64,000 nt of DNA from Devosia epidermidihirudinis (GCF_000971295.1 NZ_LANJ01000016.1:434001-498000); one strand, 5' to 3'. Shown: positions 32,723 to 42,165, counted from the stretch's first letter. Numbers and translations: made by a program. Notes: generated from the sequence alone by a model not told the origin.

Positions 32723-35356
32723 CTAACTGGCTGATGGGGTCCAGTCGGTCATCTGCAGAATATTGCCGCCCAACTTGGCAAAGGCGCGCTGGCGACAGGA
32801 GAACACTACGATCTGCTGGTCGCGCGACTGGCGATGCAGCGCATCGAACATGCGCTCAATGCGGTCATCATCGGAATAGACCAGCGCATCATCGAGAATG
32901 ACCGGGGCCGGACGTCCGTCGCGCGCCAAGAGGCGCCCAAAGGCCAGCCGGGTCAGAATGGACAACTGCTCGCGCATGCCGCCGCTGAGCCGGTCCACAT
33001 CCTCATCCTGCCCCTTGCGGCGCACCGACTGCGGCAGCAGCGTGTTTTCGTCAAAGGTGATCGAGATGTCATCGAACAACAGCCCGATCAGCGGCAGTAA
33101 TTCCGTGATGACGGGCTTGAGATAAAGATCGCTCGCTGCCGAACGGGCGGCGACCAATGTCTTGCGCAGACGATCGAGAACCGCCACTTCGGTTTCAAAG
33201 CGTTGCACGCGTTCGCTGGCGGCGGCCAAGGCATCCCGTGCCTCGAGCCATGCTTCTTCCACGGCTTCGTCCGACTGCGTGCGGATCTGTCCGTTCAGCT
33301 CGGCCAGCACCACGCGCAGTTGCGCGGCTTCCTGATTGGCGGCGCTATCCACCGAGCGGGTGCGGCGCAAGGTGGCCTCGGCGCTGGCGAGGTCATGGGC
33401 AGCACTGCGTAGCGGCGCGAGGCGGGCGGTGGCGGCATCGAGCGCCGCCTGCTGTTGATCCAACGCGGCACGTAACTGAGCTTCCCGCTCACCACGGCTG
33501 GCGATGGGGCCGAGTGTCGCGTCGAGCCCCTTGAGCGTCGCGTCGATGGTCGCGTGGCTGGTCTGAGCCTCGACCAGAGCCTGATCGGCCTGCGCACGAC
33601 GTGGCTGGATTTCGCGTACGGCATTGCGACTACTGGCAACTTCAGCGGTGGCGGTGGCAAGGCTGGTGCGAACCTGTTCGGGGTCGGCCTTGAGCTCTAG
33701 CGCGCCCGCGCTGATGCTGTCGAGCCGAGCGACCTCGTCGCGCACGTGCTGAATGCCCTTGGGCGCCAGATCGCCGAGGCGCTGAACAGCCAGATCGCGC
33801 TCTCGTGTCGTGGCCTGCGCCTGGCTTTGCTTTTGGCGGGCAGCGTCGAGGCTGTTGACGCCCAGGCTAGCCAGCATTTCCTTGTGCTTGCGCTCGGTTG
33901 TTTCGATAGCCTGATCGGCTTGCGGTGGTCGATTGGAACGCAGCGTCAGTGTGCCGACACCAGCAATGTCCAGCCGCACCGACCCGGCAAAGCCACGATC
34001 TTCGCCGTCGGCAACGGTATCGTCCGCAATACTGACCGTGCCCGACTTGCCATCGGCATAGTCCATGCGCAGCGTTGGCAGAGTGGCCGCCTGCGCAGCG
34101 CGCAACCGCACTAGGTCGATCTCCAGCGCCTGCAATTGCTCCACCGCATTGGCGGGCAGGGTGAGCAGCGCAAGGGCCGCATCACCGTCTTCCACCTGCT
34201 GACGCGCGGCCTCGGCCTGTTCAAGCCGAGTGCGCATGTCGCGCACCTGTTCGGCGGCTGCACGCGCTGCCAAAGCGGCATCGAGGCGGGTCAGCAGATC
34301 GCGCGTTTCCTGTTCGGCCAATTCGGCTGCGGCGACGGCGGCGCTTGCCCGCTCGCTATCGGCGAGGGCGGCGGCACGGCGTTCAGTGGCTGCATCGCGC
34401 TGGGTCATTGCCTGGGCCAATTGTCCCTCAAGCTCTGCCGCACGCTGTTGGGCGGCACGATAGGCGGAAAGCGCATCGGCGGCTGCGGTATGCCGATTGC
34501 TGGCAAGGGCGGCTTCGGCCTCGGCAGCTTTGAGCGCATCGCTGTGCGACTTGGCAGCTTCAAAGGCATCCTCGGCAGCCGATATCGCCTGCTGGCGCTG
34601 TGCGGCTTCTTCGGCATTGTCCAGTTCGGCCAGCCGAACCAAGGTCTGCCGACGTCGATCCAGCGCCTCGCGTAGGGCGGTGACTTCTGCACCAAGGATG
34701 TGCGCCTGTTCGGTCAACCGCTGTTGGGCCTCAAGCGCCGCCTGATAGGGGCCGCCCGTTTTGGGGCGACCGGTCGCAGTCACGAGGCGGTTGAGTTCTT
34801 CCTCGCAGGCGGCGATGACTTCGGCCATGCGGCGGCCGCCGGTCAACGCTTCGACCTCGCCCTGAACGGAGGTGAGGAGGCTCTCGCGCACGCGCTTATC
34901 GCCTTCTTCTTCGCTTTTGCTGCGCTTTTCAATGCCGGTCAGGCCCTGACGCACCCAAAGCAATCCGGCAGGCCCCGCCGTGCCGCCCCGGATCAACTCG
35001 CCGATAAAAGCCTCGGCCTCATCAGCCTGGGCAATAAGGCGGGAGGTTTCGAGATCGACCACGCTGGCGCGCTTGCCGCTGTAATATTGCTTGGTCAGGC
35101 GATAGCGCCCGGAAGCGGTGGAGATGTCTGCCTCGACCAGGGGGCTGCCGCCGCTATAGGGGCGCAGCATCTGGACGCCCGAAGCCGTGCCGGTATGGGG
35201 ATGGAAGAACAGTGCGTGCAGCGCCTCAAAACAGGTCGACTTGCCATGTTCATTGGCCGCGGTCAGCACATTGACGCCGTCGCCAATACCCTCGATGGCG
35301 ACGCCGCGCCCGGCGAAGCGCTTCACATTGTGCAGGCGGAGGGCTGTGAGCTTCAT
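32723..35356 (-). CDS. SMC/SbcC-like AAA ATPase (YhaN-type), no zinc hook
   Basis: The protein (877 aa) has a RecN/SbcC-like N-terminal half site (MKLTALRLHNVKRFAGRG, Walker A ANEHGKST at about 34-41), long alanine- and glutamine-rich coiled coils, and a C-terminal half with signature LSGGMREQL and Walker B PVILDDALVYSDDD. No C-x-x-C zinc-hook motif is visible in the coiled-coil part, unlike true SbcC/Rad50. It overlaps the nuclease gene by ATGA, so the two form a complex that probably processes DNA ends or blocked hairpins. The start is at the conserved MKLTALRLHN. Confidence 0.85.
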   Translation of the reverse strand: MKLTALRLHNVKRFAGRGVAIEGIGDGVNVLTAANEHGKSTCFEALHALFFHPHTGTASGVQMLRPYSGGSPLVEADISTASGRYRLTKQYYSGKRASVVDLETSRLIAQADEAEAFIGELIRGGTAGPAGLLWVRQGLTGIEKRSKSEEEGDKRVRESLLTSVQGEVEALTGGRRMAEVIAACEEELNRLVTATGRPKTGGPYQAALEAQQRLTEQAHILGAEVTALREALDRRRQTLVRLAELDNAEEAAQRQQAISAAEDAFEAAKSHSDALKAAEAEAALASNRHTAAADALSAYRAAQQRAAELEGQLAQAMTQRDAATERRAAALADSERASAAVAAAELAEQETRDLLTRLDAALAARAAAEQVRDMRTRLEQAEAARQQVEDGDAALALLTLPANAVEQLQALEIDLVRLRAAQAATLPTLRMDYADGKSGTVSIADDTVADGEDRGFAGSVRLDIAGVGTLTLRSNRPPQADQAIETTERKHKEMLASLGVNSLDAARQKQSQAQATTRERDLAVQRLGDLAPKGIQHVRDEVARLDSISAGALELKADPEQVRTSLATATAEVASSRNAVREIQPRRAQADQALVEAQTSHATIDATLKGLDATLGPIASRGEREAQLRAALDQQQAALDAATARLAPLRSAAHDLASAEATLRRTRSVDSAANQEAAQLRVVLAELNGQIRTQSDEAVEEAWLEARDALAAASERVQRFETEVAVLDRLRKTLVAARSAASDLYLKPVITELLPLIGLLFDDISITFDENTLLPQSVRRKGQDEDVDRLSGGMREQLSILTRLAFGRLLARDGRPAPVILDDALVYSDDDRIERMFDALHRQSRDQQIVVFSCRQRAFAKLGGNILQMTDWTPSAS

Positions 35357-36477
35357 GCCTCGATGGTCTCGCAATAGGAGAACAGGCGCACCAGCGCCTC
35401 CCGGGCAATCAGACGCTCGGCGCTCGACTGGCTGGCGTCCTCGCTCTGTTCCAGTAGCGCCTGCGCAGCCTCGCGGAGCGCCCCGGCGCGGTCGATCTGA
35501 TCGAGATCGCTGGCTTCGCAATCGGTGGCGAGATCAGTCTCGTCGAGTTCGAGATGGGCAAAATCCGGTTCCGCCTCGCGGATCGCACTAGCCAACGCCA
35601 TGCGCGACGCAAGGCGCGTCCGCCCAGATGCGACAACGCGGAGCAGCGTTTGACGGCGCGCCGTGCCAGTGGGGAGGCTGATCGTGAAGTCCGTGGCGCC
35701 ATCCTGCCCCGACAACAGATCGAGCGGCAGTGTGCTCCACACAAAGCTACCTGTTTCGACTGGCCGAATATCCGGAAGCGCGCCTGCTCCGGCAATGCTC
35801 ACCGCCAGCGCTTGTCCGGGTGTGTCGTGCTTGAAACGGTCGGGCTCGGGCGTGCCAGAATAGCGGGTGCGCTCATTGACGCTGACCTGTCCGTGCCAAT
35901 CGCCCAGCGCCAGATAGTCGAGGCCCGCGCGGGCGGCGCGGTTCGGCGCGATGACATCGGAGGCGGCGGCATCCTCGGAGAAATCCTGGATCGCGCCATG
36001 GGCAAGGCCGATGCGGATAGTGCCTTCGAGCGTCGCTGCGCCATCCATCCAGTCGCTGAGATCGCGGCCGGGACGGCGGGTGGTGCAGGGCGCGGGCAAA
36101 ACCACGACGCCGGGGGCAAGCTCAAGCGGCGTGGCGGTGGTCGCCAGCGTCACGTTGGCAGGCGATGCGCTGCGGGCGGCGTTCCAGAGTTCGTCGGCGA
36201 GCAGGGAATCATGGTTGCCCGGCAGGATCACCCAGTGGATGGGGGCATGATGGCCCATTTCGGCCAGTGCTTGCCGCAGCATAGCGGGCGTCGGCGTTTC
36301 GGTATCGAACGTGTCCCCTGCCAGAAGGATGGTCTCGGCGCCCTGCGCCCGGGCCTGTGCCGCAAGACGGGTGAGGGCGCTGTGACGCGCCTCGCGCAGT
36401 CGCCCGCGCAGGTCTTCGGCCATATTGCCGAAGCGCTTACCGATATGCAGGTCCGAACTATGGATAAAGCGAAACAT
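35353..36477 (-). CDS. SbcD/YhaO-like DNA exonuclease (metallophosphoesterase)
   Basis: The protein (374 aa) shows all calcineurin-type metal motifs: SSDLHIG, LLAGDTFD, LPGNHDS, GLAHGAI and LALGDWHG. It is the nuclease partner of the SMC-like ATPase encoded directly downstream (overlapping ends). Together they form an Mre11-Rad50-like pair in DNA repair. It is the first gene of the two-gene operon, with 60 bp separating it from the CDF transporter gene. Confidence 0.88.
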   Translation of the reverse strand: MFRFIHSSDLHIGKRFGNMAEDLRGRLREARHSALTRLAAQARAQGAETILLAGDTFDTETPTPAMLRQALAEMGHHAPIHWVILPGNHDSLLADELWNAARSASPANVTLATTATPLELAPGVVVLPAPCTTRRPGRDLSDWMDGAATLEGTIRIGLAHGAIQDFSEDAAASDVIAPNRAARAGLDYLALGDWHGQVSVNERTRYSGTPEPDRFKHDTPGQALAVSIAGAGALPDIRPVETGSFVWSTLPLDLLSGQDGATDFTISLPTGTARRQTLLRVVASGRTRLASRMALASAIREAEPDFAHLELDETDLATDCEASDLDQIDRAGALREAAQALLEQSEDASQSSAERLIAREALVRLFSYCETIEA

Positions 36478-36537
36478 GGGCCCCGAACGTTTTCTACACC
36501 CATGCCTAGCCTTGTGCGGGTTTGCGCCGCAAGGGGC

Positions 36538-37575
36538 TTAAGGGATACCACCCTCCGCCAGCACGCAGTCGGGACGCGCCTTGTCCCAGGCAATCTCGAT
36601 GGTCGAGTGGATGATGCCATACTGCGCAAGCAGCTCTGCCTTGGCGGCCTGGGTCACCGCATCGGGGTCAGCGCCTTGCGCCAGCGCGATCTCAAGCGTT
36701 GCGACGGGCTTGCCCGAGGTGATCGACCACACGTGAACGTGACGCACCGCCTCCAGGCCCGGCACGGCTGCGAGCAGTTGACGGCTCAAGTCTTCGATCA
36801 CCACATTGGGAGGCGTACCTTCCATCAGGATGTGAAGCGAGCCGCGGAACAACCGCCAGGCGCTGCGCAGAATGAGCAGGCACACCAGCACGGACAGGAT
36901 CGGATCGATTGGCATCCAGCCGGTCAGCCAGATGATAACCGCCGCCGCGATGGCCGCCACCGAGCCGAGCAGATCGCCGAGCACATGCAACATGGCGCCG
37001 CGGATGTTGACGTGATCCTTGTCGCCACGCGACAGCACGAAGAACACGCCGATATTGACGAACAGCCCCAGCACCGCGACGATGAACATCGGCCCGGCCA
37101 GCACTTCGTGCGGCGTAAACAGGCGTTGCACCGCCTCGTAGGCAATCCAGCCGACCAAGGCGAAGAGGGTAATGGCGTTGACCAGCCCCGCGACCACTTC
37201 GAGCCGCATATAGCCAAAGGTGCGCTGGCCATCCGAGGCGCGGCGACCAAAGCGGAATGCGGCCCAGGCCAGCAGCAGCGCGGCAGCGTCGGTCAGCATG
37301 TGTCCGGCATCGGCGATCAACGCCAGCGAGCCCGACATCACGCCCGCGACGATCTCGGCGACCATGAAGCCGGCGGTCAGCACAAAGCCGATCAGTACCA
37401 CCCGTTCATTGCCCGCGCCGACCGTGGGCGCATGGCTGTGATCGTGGCCTGAATGGTCATGGCCCGAATGGTCGTGCCCGTTCTCGGTGTGGTTGTGGCC
37501 TGTAGCGTCATGGTCATGATCGGCGTGATCATGGTCCGCGTGGTCATGCTGTCCGCTTTCGCCAGCCGTGCTCAT
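36538..37575 (-). CDS. Cation diffusion facilitator (CzcD/ZitB-type zinc exporter)
   Basis: The protein (345 aa) has a very histidine- and aspartate-rich N-terminus (residues 10-48, repeated DHDHADHDHD and HDHSGHDH), six membrane helices with the transport-site motifs ADAGHMLTDAA and HVLGDLLGS (HxxxD), and a C-terminal cytoplasmic metal-binding domain (VRHVHVWSITSGKP). It expels Zn2+, Co2+ or Cd2+ by proton antiport. An ArsR-type repressor gene lies upstream on the same strand, with a palindromic operator between them. Confidence 0.92.
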   Translation of the reverse strand: MSTAGESGQHDHADHDHADHDHDATGHNHTENGHDHSGHDHSGHDHSHAPTVGAGNERVVLIGFVLTAGFMVAEIVAGVMSGSLALIADAGHMLTDAAALLLAWAAFRFGRRASDGQRTFGYMRLEVVAGLVNAITLFALVGWIAYEAVQRLFTPHEVLAGPMFIVAVLGLFVNIGVFFVLSRGDKDHVNIRGAMLHVLGDLLGSVAAIAAAVIIWLTGWMPIDPILSVLVCLLILRSAWRLFRGSLHILMEGTPPNVVIEDLSRQLLAAVPGLEAVRHVHVWSITSGKPVATLEIALAQGADPDAVTQAAKAELLAQYGIIHSTIEIAWDKARPDCVLAEGGIP

Positions 37576-37595
37576 CGTCGATCCTTCTCATTCAT

Positions 37596-37627
37596 TGCTA
37601 CATATGAATACATGTTCATATATAGCA
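37596..37627. promoter_or_regulatory. ArsR/SmtB-type operator upstream of the metal exporter
   Basis: A 32-bp near-palindrome (outer TGCTA/TAGCA, inner ATATGAA-TACAT-GTTCATAT) centred at 37611, about 20 bases upstream of the exporter start codon. SmtB/CzrA-type repressors bind ATATGAAC-n-GTTCATAT-like sites and release them when zinc is bound. Confidence 0.7.
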
Positions 37628-37652
37628 ATCAAGTGAAATCGGCGAGGCAGCT

Positions 37653-37967
37653 TTAGGCGTCGCTGTCCTCGCTATGGTCTTCCATGGCGTGCGCAATCAT
37701 GTCCGTCAGCATATGGGCGATATGATCGTCCGCCGTTTCGTAGAACACCTGCTTGTTGCGTCGGGTTCCGCGCACCAGCCGCGCGCCGCGCAACAGGCGC
37801 AGGTGATGGCTGACCAGCGACGGAGAGGCATTGACGGATTTGGCGATATCGCCGACCGCGATGGGCTCGCCCAGACACGCCAGCAGCACGCGCAACCGCG
37901 TCGGATCGCCCAGCAGGCGATAGGTTTCGGCGAGGTCGGCGATCTGGCTGTCGCTGGGCGTGGTCAT
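37653..37967 (-). CDS. ArsR/SmtB-family metal-responsive repressor
   Basis: The protein (104 aa from ATG 37967) is a winged helix of the ArsR type: LLGDPTRLRVLLACLGEP, VGDIAKSVNASPSLVSHHLRLLRGARLV. C-terminal His and Asp residues (DDHIAHMLTDMIAHAMEDH) in the last helix match the alpha-5 zinc site of SmtB/CzrA regulators (D-x-H...H-x2-E/H). It sits 77 bases upstream of the CDF exporter on the same strand, with the operator between, so it most likely represses that gene and is induced by zinc or cobalt. Confidence 0.88.
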   Translation of the reverse strand: MTTPSDSQIADLAETYRLLGDPTRLRVLLACLGEPIAVGDIAKSVNASPSLVSHHLRLLRGARLVRGTRRNKQVFYETADDHIAHMLTDMIAHAMEDHSEDSDA

Positions 37968-38085
37968 GCTTTTACTCAATGGGGCTTGCTGTCCCAGAGG
38001 TAAGGCGCTTTGCCCCATGACGCCAGAGGGGTGGCTCGAACGGGCGGCGCGTGGCAAATTGGCGGACAATCGAGGAGCCCGCCCC

Positions 38086-39078
38086 ATGACCTTTCGCGCA
38101 TTGGTGACCAACAAGGATGCCGAGGGCAAAGTATCCTCGGGTGTTGAGCAGGTGGAAGAGGCGCGTCTGCCCGAGGGCGACGTTACGGTCGACATCGACT
38201 GGGCCGGGCTCAATTACAAGGATGGGCTCTGCCTCACGGGCGCTGGTGGACTGGTGCGGACCTATCCCCATGTCGCGGGCATCGACTTTGCCGGAACGGT
38301 GAGCGACAGCCAGTCCGACCGCTATGGCTTGGGCGACACGGTGGTGCTCACCGGGTGGCGCGTTGGGGAGACGCAATGGGGCGGCTATGCCGAAAAGGCG
38401 CGGGTCAGGGCCGACTGGCTCGTGCCGCTGCCGCGAGGTTTCAGCACGCGCGACGCCATGGTGATCGGCACGGCGGGGCTGACGGCGATGCTGGCGATCA
38501 ATCGGCTGGAAGCGGTTGGCCTGAAGCCCGATGGCGGCGAAGTACTGGTGACGGGCGCCGCGGGCGGCGTAGGCAGTGTTGCGGTGACCCTTCTGGCCAA
38601 GCTGGGCTATCAGGTGGCGGCCTTGTCGGGGCGGGCGGAACATGCGGCCTCGCTGCTGGCACTGGGCGCCTCGAGCGCGGTGGATCGCGACAGCTTTCTG
38701 GCCGAGCCTGATAAGCCGCTTGAGACGGCGCGCTGGGCCGGGGTGATCGACAATGTCGGCGGCAAGGTGCTGGGCAAGGTGCTCAAGCAGGTGAAGTACG
38801 ATGGCCTTGTCGCCAGCATCGGCAATGCCGGTGGGATCGGGCTTGAGACTAATGTGCTGCCGTTCATCCTGCGTGGGGTGACGCTGATCGGCATTGATAG
38901 CGTGATGCAGAAGTTCGAGACCCGGGTGACGGCGTGGCAGCGGCTGGGCGAGCTGTTCGACTTTGAGGCCTATGGCGCGGGCAATGTCACCGAGATCGGG
39001 CTGGAGCAATTGCCAGAGGCAGCGCAGGCGATATTGGCGGGGCAGGTGAAGGGGCGCACCTTGGTGAAGGTGCGCTAG
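38086..39078 (+). CDS. acuI: Acrylyl-CoA reductase / MDR quinone oxidoreductase (YhdH/AcuI family)
   Basis: This zinc-independent medium-chain reductase (330 aa) has the family start MTFRALVTNKD, NYKDGLCLTG, VAGIDFAGTV, and the NADPH-binding motif VTGAAGGVGSVAV. AcuI reduces toxic acryloyl-CoA to propionyl-CoA with NADPH. ATG at 38086 follows GAGGAG by 8 bases; longer frames upstream run into the divergent arsR. It has no obvious operon partner. Confidence 0.87.
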   Translation: MTFRALVTNKDAEGKVSSGVEQVEEARLPEGDVTVDIDWAGLNYKDGLCLTGAGGLVRTYPHVAGIDFAGTVSDSQSDRYGLGDTVVLTGWRVGETQWGGYAEKARVRADWLVPLPRGFSTRDAMVIGTAGLTAMLAINRLEAVGLKPDGGEVLVTGAAGGVGSVAVTLLAKLGYQVAALSGRAEHAASLLALGASSAVDRDSFLAEPDKPLETARWAGVIDNVGGKVLGKVLKQVKYDGLVASIGNAGGIGLETNVLPFILRGVTLIGIDSVMQKFETRVTAWQRLGELFDFEAYGAGNVTEIGLEQLPEAAQAILAGQVKGRTLVKVR

Positions 39079-39081
39079 CCC

Positions 39082-40959
39082 CTACCGATATCCAGCCGCC
39101 TGCAATTCAAACAGTTCGGCATACCGTCCGCGCATCGCCACCAGATCCTCGTGCGAGCCGGACTCGAGGATGCGCCCGTTCTCCAAAACCAGAATGCGGT
39201 CGGCCATGCGCACGGTCGAGAACCGGTGCGAGATGATGACGGCGGTCTTGCCGGCGGCCAGACTCTTGAAGCGTGAGAACACTTCCGCCTCCGCCTTGGC
39301 GTCGAGGGCGGCGGTGGGTTCGTCGAGGATGATCAGATCGGCGTCGCGCATATAGGCGCGGGCAATGGCGACCTTCTGCCATTCACCGCCCGAGAGGTCG
39401 CGGCCTTTCTTGAACAGACGGCCCAGTTGCTGGTCATAGCCTTGTGGCAGCTTGGCGATCACCTGATCGGCAAGGCTGCGCTCGGCGGCGTCGGCGATCA
39501 GGTCCATATTCTCCTGCTCGGCGATCCGCCCAACCCCGATATTCTCCCGGGCGGACAGGCTATAGCGGATGAAGTCCTGAAAGATAACGCCGACATGGGC
39601 GTGAATGTCTTCGATGCGCATGGCTTTAAGGTCAATGCCATCAATGGTGATGCGGCCTTCATCTGGATCGTAAAGCCGGGTCAATAGCTTGACGATCGTG
39701 GTCTTGCCCGCGCCGTTCTCGCCGACCAAGGCCAGCGTCTCACCGGCCTTTAGCGTGAAGGACAAGTTGCGGATCGCCCAGCCTTCGGTATCGGGATAAC
39801 GGAAGCCGACATTGTCGAAGACGATGCCTTTTTGGATCGGCTGCGGGAACGGCTTTGGGTTCACCGGAGAGAGGATTGTCGGCTCGATCTCGAAGAACGA
39901 GAACAGGTCGTCGAGATACATCGACTGGCCGGCAATCTGGGTGAAGCCAAGCAGGATCTTCTGGAACAGCCCATTGAGGCGCAGGAACGAGCCCGACAGG
40001 AACGCCAGATCACCAATGGTGAAATCGCCGGTGATGGTGCGCCAGACGATGAAGGCATAGGCGCCATAATAGGTCAGCGTCGAAATGGCCGAGAACAGCG
40101 CGCCCCAGGCGGCGCGTTTGGTCGAGAGGTCGCGGTTTTCGAGATAGATGGTGTGAGCCAGCTGCTTGAAGCGGGCGATCAGGAAATCGCCGAGCCCGAA
40201 CAGCTTGAGCTCCTTGGCCGTTTCGGCGCTGGCGCCGATATAGCGGATATATTCCAGCTCGCGCCGTTCCGGCGTGCGCCAGCGGCTCATGAAATAGGCC
40301 AGTGTATTGAACCGTGTCTCGCCCCAAATGGCCGGAACAAAGCTCAACGGCAGCAACAGGATCAGCCATGGCGCGTAAAAGAACAGGCCGGCGGCAAGGG
40401 TGACGACGGTAATGATGTCCTGCGCCTGCCCAAACATCTGGCTGAGCAGCGCATTGCGCCCAGCGGCCTGTCGGCGGGCGCGCTCCAGCCGGTCCTGATA
40501 TTCAGCGGACTCGAAATGCATCAGGTCGAGCTTGGCGGCATGTGCCATCAGCTCGACGCTGACCGTGTTGGAATGGAGCTCGGACAGCACCGAGTCCACG
40601 AGGCCGGTGGCGCGCGACAAGAGATCGGATGCGATGACCAGGGCCAGCTCGATCCCCAGGAATAGTATGACGCGGGACAGCTCGCCGCTGGCCCACCAAT
40701 CGCCAAATCCGGCGCCGGGATGGGCGCCTGTGCTGAGCCGTACCACCTCATCGATGATCAGCTTGCCCACGTAGAGCATGGCGATGGGCTGCAGCGATGA
40801 GATCAGCCTGAGGCCAATGCTGGCGGCGGTCAGCGGCTTACTGGTCCGCCAGATCTGCGCCACCAAACGCCCAAGATGGCGCAGATTTTCAATGCGTTCG
40901 CGGAAGGTCGGGGCTTTGTCGGGGATCGGCGGTGGGCGGCGGCCCGGAAGATCGGTCAT
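39082..40959 (-). CDS. ABC exporter, fused membrane and ATPase domains
   Basis: The half-transporter (625 aa) has an N-terminal six-helix membrane domain (about residues 40-330) and a C-terminal ATPase: Walker A GENGAGKTT, signature LSGGEWQK, Walker B LIILDEPTAALDA, and ISHRFSTVRMADR. It works as a homodimer or with another half. The substrate is not predictable from sequence. Its stop lies 3 bases from the stop of acuI (convergent). Confidence 0.88.
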   Translation of the reverse strand: MTDLPGRRPPPIPDKAPTFRERIENLRHLGRLVAQIWRTSKPLTAASIGLRLISSLQPIAMLYVGKLIIDEVVRLSTGAHPGAGFGDWWASGELSRVILFLGIELALVIASDLLSRATGLVDSVLSELHSNTVSVELMAHAAKLDLMHFESAEYQDRLERARRQAAGRNALLSQMFGQAQDIITVVTLAAGLFFYAPWLILLLPLSFVPAIWGETRFNTLAYFMSRWRTPERRELEYIRYIGASAETAKELKLFGLGDFLIARFKQLAHTIYLENRDLSTKRAAWGALFSAISTLTYYGAYAFIVWRTITGDFTIGDLAFLSGSFLRLNGLFQKILLGFTQIAGQSMYLDDLFSFFEIEPTILSPVNPKPFPQPIQKGIVFDNVGFRYPDTEGWAIRNLSFTLKAGETLALVGENGAGKTTIVKLLTRLYDPDEGRITIDGIDLKAMRIEDIHAHVGVIFQDFIRYSLSARENIGVGRIAEQENMDLIADAAERSLADQVIAKLPQGYDQQLGRLFKKGRDLSGGEWQKVAIARAYMRDADLIILDEPTAALDAKAEAEVFSRFKSLAAGKTAVIISHRFSTVRMADRILVLENGRILESGSHEDLVAMRGRYAELFELQAAGYR

Positions 40960-41065
40960 GCCAGCAATATAGGCGCGCGCTGGTGAGGCGGGAAGATGTT
41001 GGATAAGCCCAATTTATTACGGTTTGGAAAGCTGGGGGCGGGGCAGTTGCCTCTGCTCTTGCGCC

Positions 41066-41156
41066 CCCTCCCCCTTGCGGGGAGGGCCTGGGTGGGGGTG
41101 GCATTGTGGTCACTGCACGCCCCCCACCCTTGATCCCTCCCCCACAAGGGGGAGGG
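41066..41156. repeat. Intergenic palindromic repeat (CCCTCCCC/GGGGAGGG type)
   Basis: Three inverted repeats are packed here: CCCTCCCC/GGGGAGGG (41066-41086), GGGTGGGGG/CCCCCACCC (41090-41098 with 41121-41129) and CCCTCCCCC/GGGGGAGGG (41135-41156). They lie in the 216-base gap between the ABC exporter promoter side and the end of an aldo/keto reductase gene. Such GC-rich blocks are typical dispersed palindromic elements of Rhizobiales genomes and may also terminate the reductase transcript. Confidence 0.6.
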
Positions 41157-41175
41157 AGACGACTGCAAAGTCGGC

Positions 41176-42165
41176 TTAATAGCGCTGACGTTCTGCGGGC
41201 TTGTTGCCCATGATGGCTTCGATCTTTTCGATCACATCAGGGGTAAGCTTGGCCTTGGACTTGAGCGCCGAGAGGTTGTCCTCAAGCTGCACTTTCTTGG
41301 ATGCGCCCAGGATCACCGTCGAGACGTGTGGGTTGCTGAGGCACCAGAGGAGGGCCAGGTGATGGATCGGCAGGCCGATCTCCTTGGCCAGGCTCGCCAG
41401 CTGGCGGATTTTGTCGAGCTTGGCCTTACCGGCTTCGCTGGTCCATTCCTTCTTGAGCCATTCATAGCCGGGCAGGTTGAAGCGGCTGTCTGCGGGAATA
41501 CCGTCATTATACTTGCCGGTCAGCGCGCCCGAGGCGAGGGGCGACCAGATCGTGGTGCCCAGGCCCATCAGGTCATAGAGCGGCAGATAGTCGTTCTCGA
41601 CCTTCTCGCGCACGAACAGATTGTACTGTGGCTGCTCCATTACCGGTGGAGTGATCTTGAGGTCCTTGGCTACGGCCCAGGCCTCGGTCAGCTGCTGGGC
41701 GTTCCACTCGGAGGTGCCCCAATAGAGGATCTTGCCCTGAGTGACGAGGTTGTGCATCGCCCAGACAGTTTCCTCGATCGGGGTATCGATGTCCGGCCGG
41801 TGGCAGAAATAGAGATCGAGATAATCGACGCGCAGGCGCTTGAGTGCGGCATGGGCGGCTTCGGTGACATGCTTGCGGCTGAGACCCTTCTGGGTTGGCT
41901 TTTCCCCGCCCCAGAACACCTTGGACGAGACCGAGTAGCTGTCGCGGCTCCAGCCCAGCTTCTGCAGCGCTGCGCCCATCAGGGCTTCGGATTCGCCGGC
42001 TTCATAGCCTTCCGCATTGTCGAAGAAGTTGATGCCCTCGTCATAGGCGAGGCTCATCAGCGACATGGCCTCCTTCTCGTCGACCTGCTTGCCGAAGGTG
42101 ACCCAGCTGCCCAGCGACAGTTCGCTGACCTTGAGGCCGGTTTTGCCCAAGCGACGATATTCCAT
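41176..42165 (-). CDS. Aldo/keto reductase, potassium-channel beta-subunit-like (AKR6)
   Basis: This AKR (329 aa) starts MEYRRLGKTGLKVSELSLGSW and has the catalytic Asp/Tyr in FFDNAEGYEAGESE, Lys in VSSKVFWGG and His in YFCHRPD. The stretch WSPLASGALTGKYNDGIP matches the Kv-beta/YajO-like group. It reduces aldehydes or ketones with NADPH; the physiological substrate is unknown. The start has AAGGAACAGACC just upstream; an earlier in-frame ATG lacks one. Confidence 0.88.
   Translation of the reverse strand: MEYRRLGKTGLKVSELSLGSWVTFGKQVDEKEAMSLMSLAYDEGINFFDNAEGYEAGESEALMGAALQKLGWSRDSYSVSSKVFWGGEKPTQKGLSRKHVTEAAHAALKRLRVDYLDLYFCHRPDIDTPIEETVWAMHNLVTQGKILYWGTSEWNAQQLTEAWAVAKDLKITPPVMEQPQYNLFVREKVENDYLPLYDLMGLGTTIWSPLASGALTGKYNDGIPADSRFNLPGYEWLKKEWTSEAGKAKLDKIRQLASLAKEIGLPIHHLALLWCLSNPHVSTVILGASKKVQLEDNLSALKSKAKLTPDVIEKIEAIMGNKPAERQRY

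Noticed and set aside
35554-37452. A 632-codon open frame on the plus strand
   Set aside because: It is antisense to the well-supported nuclease and CDF genes, with low-complexity His/Gln/Arg composition and no recognisable motif.
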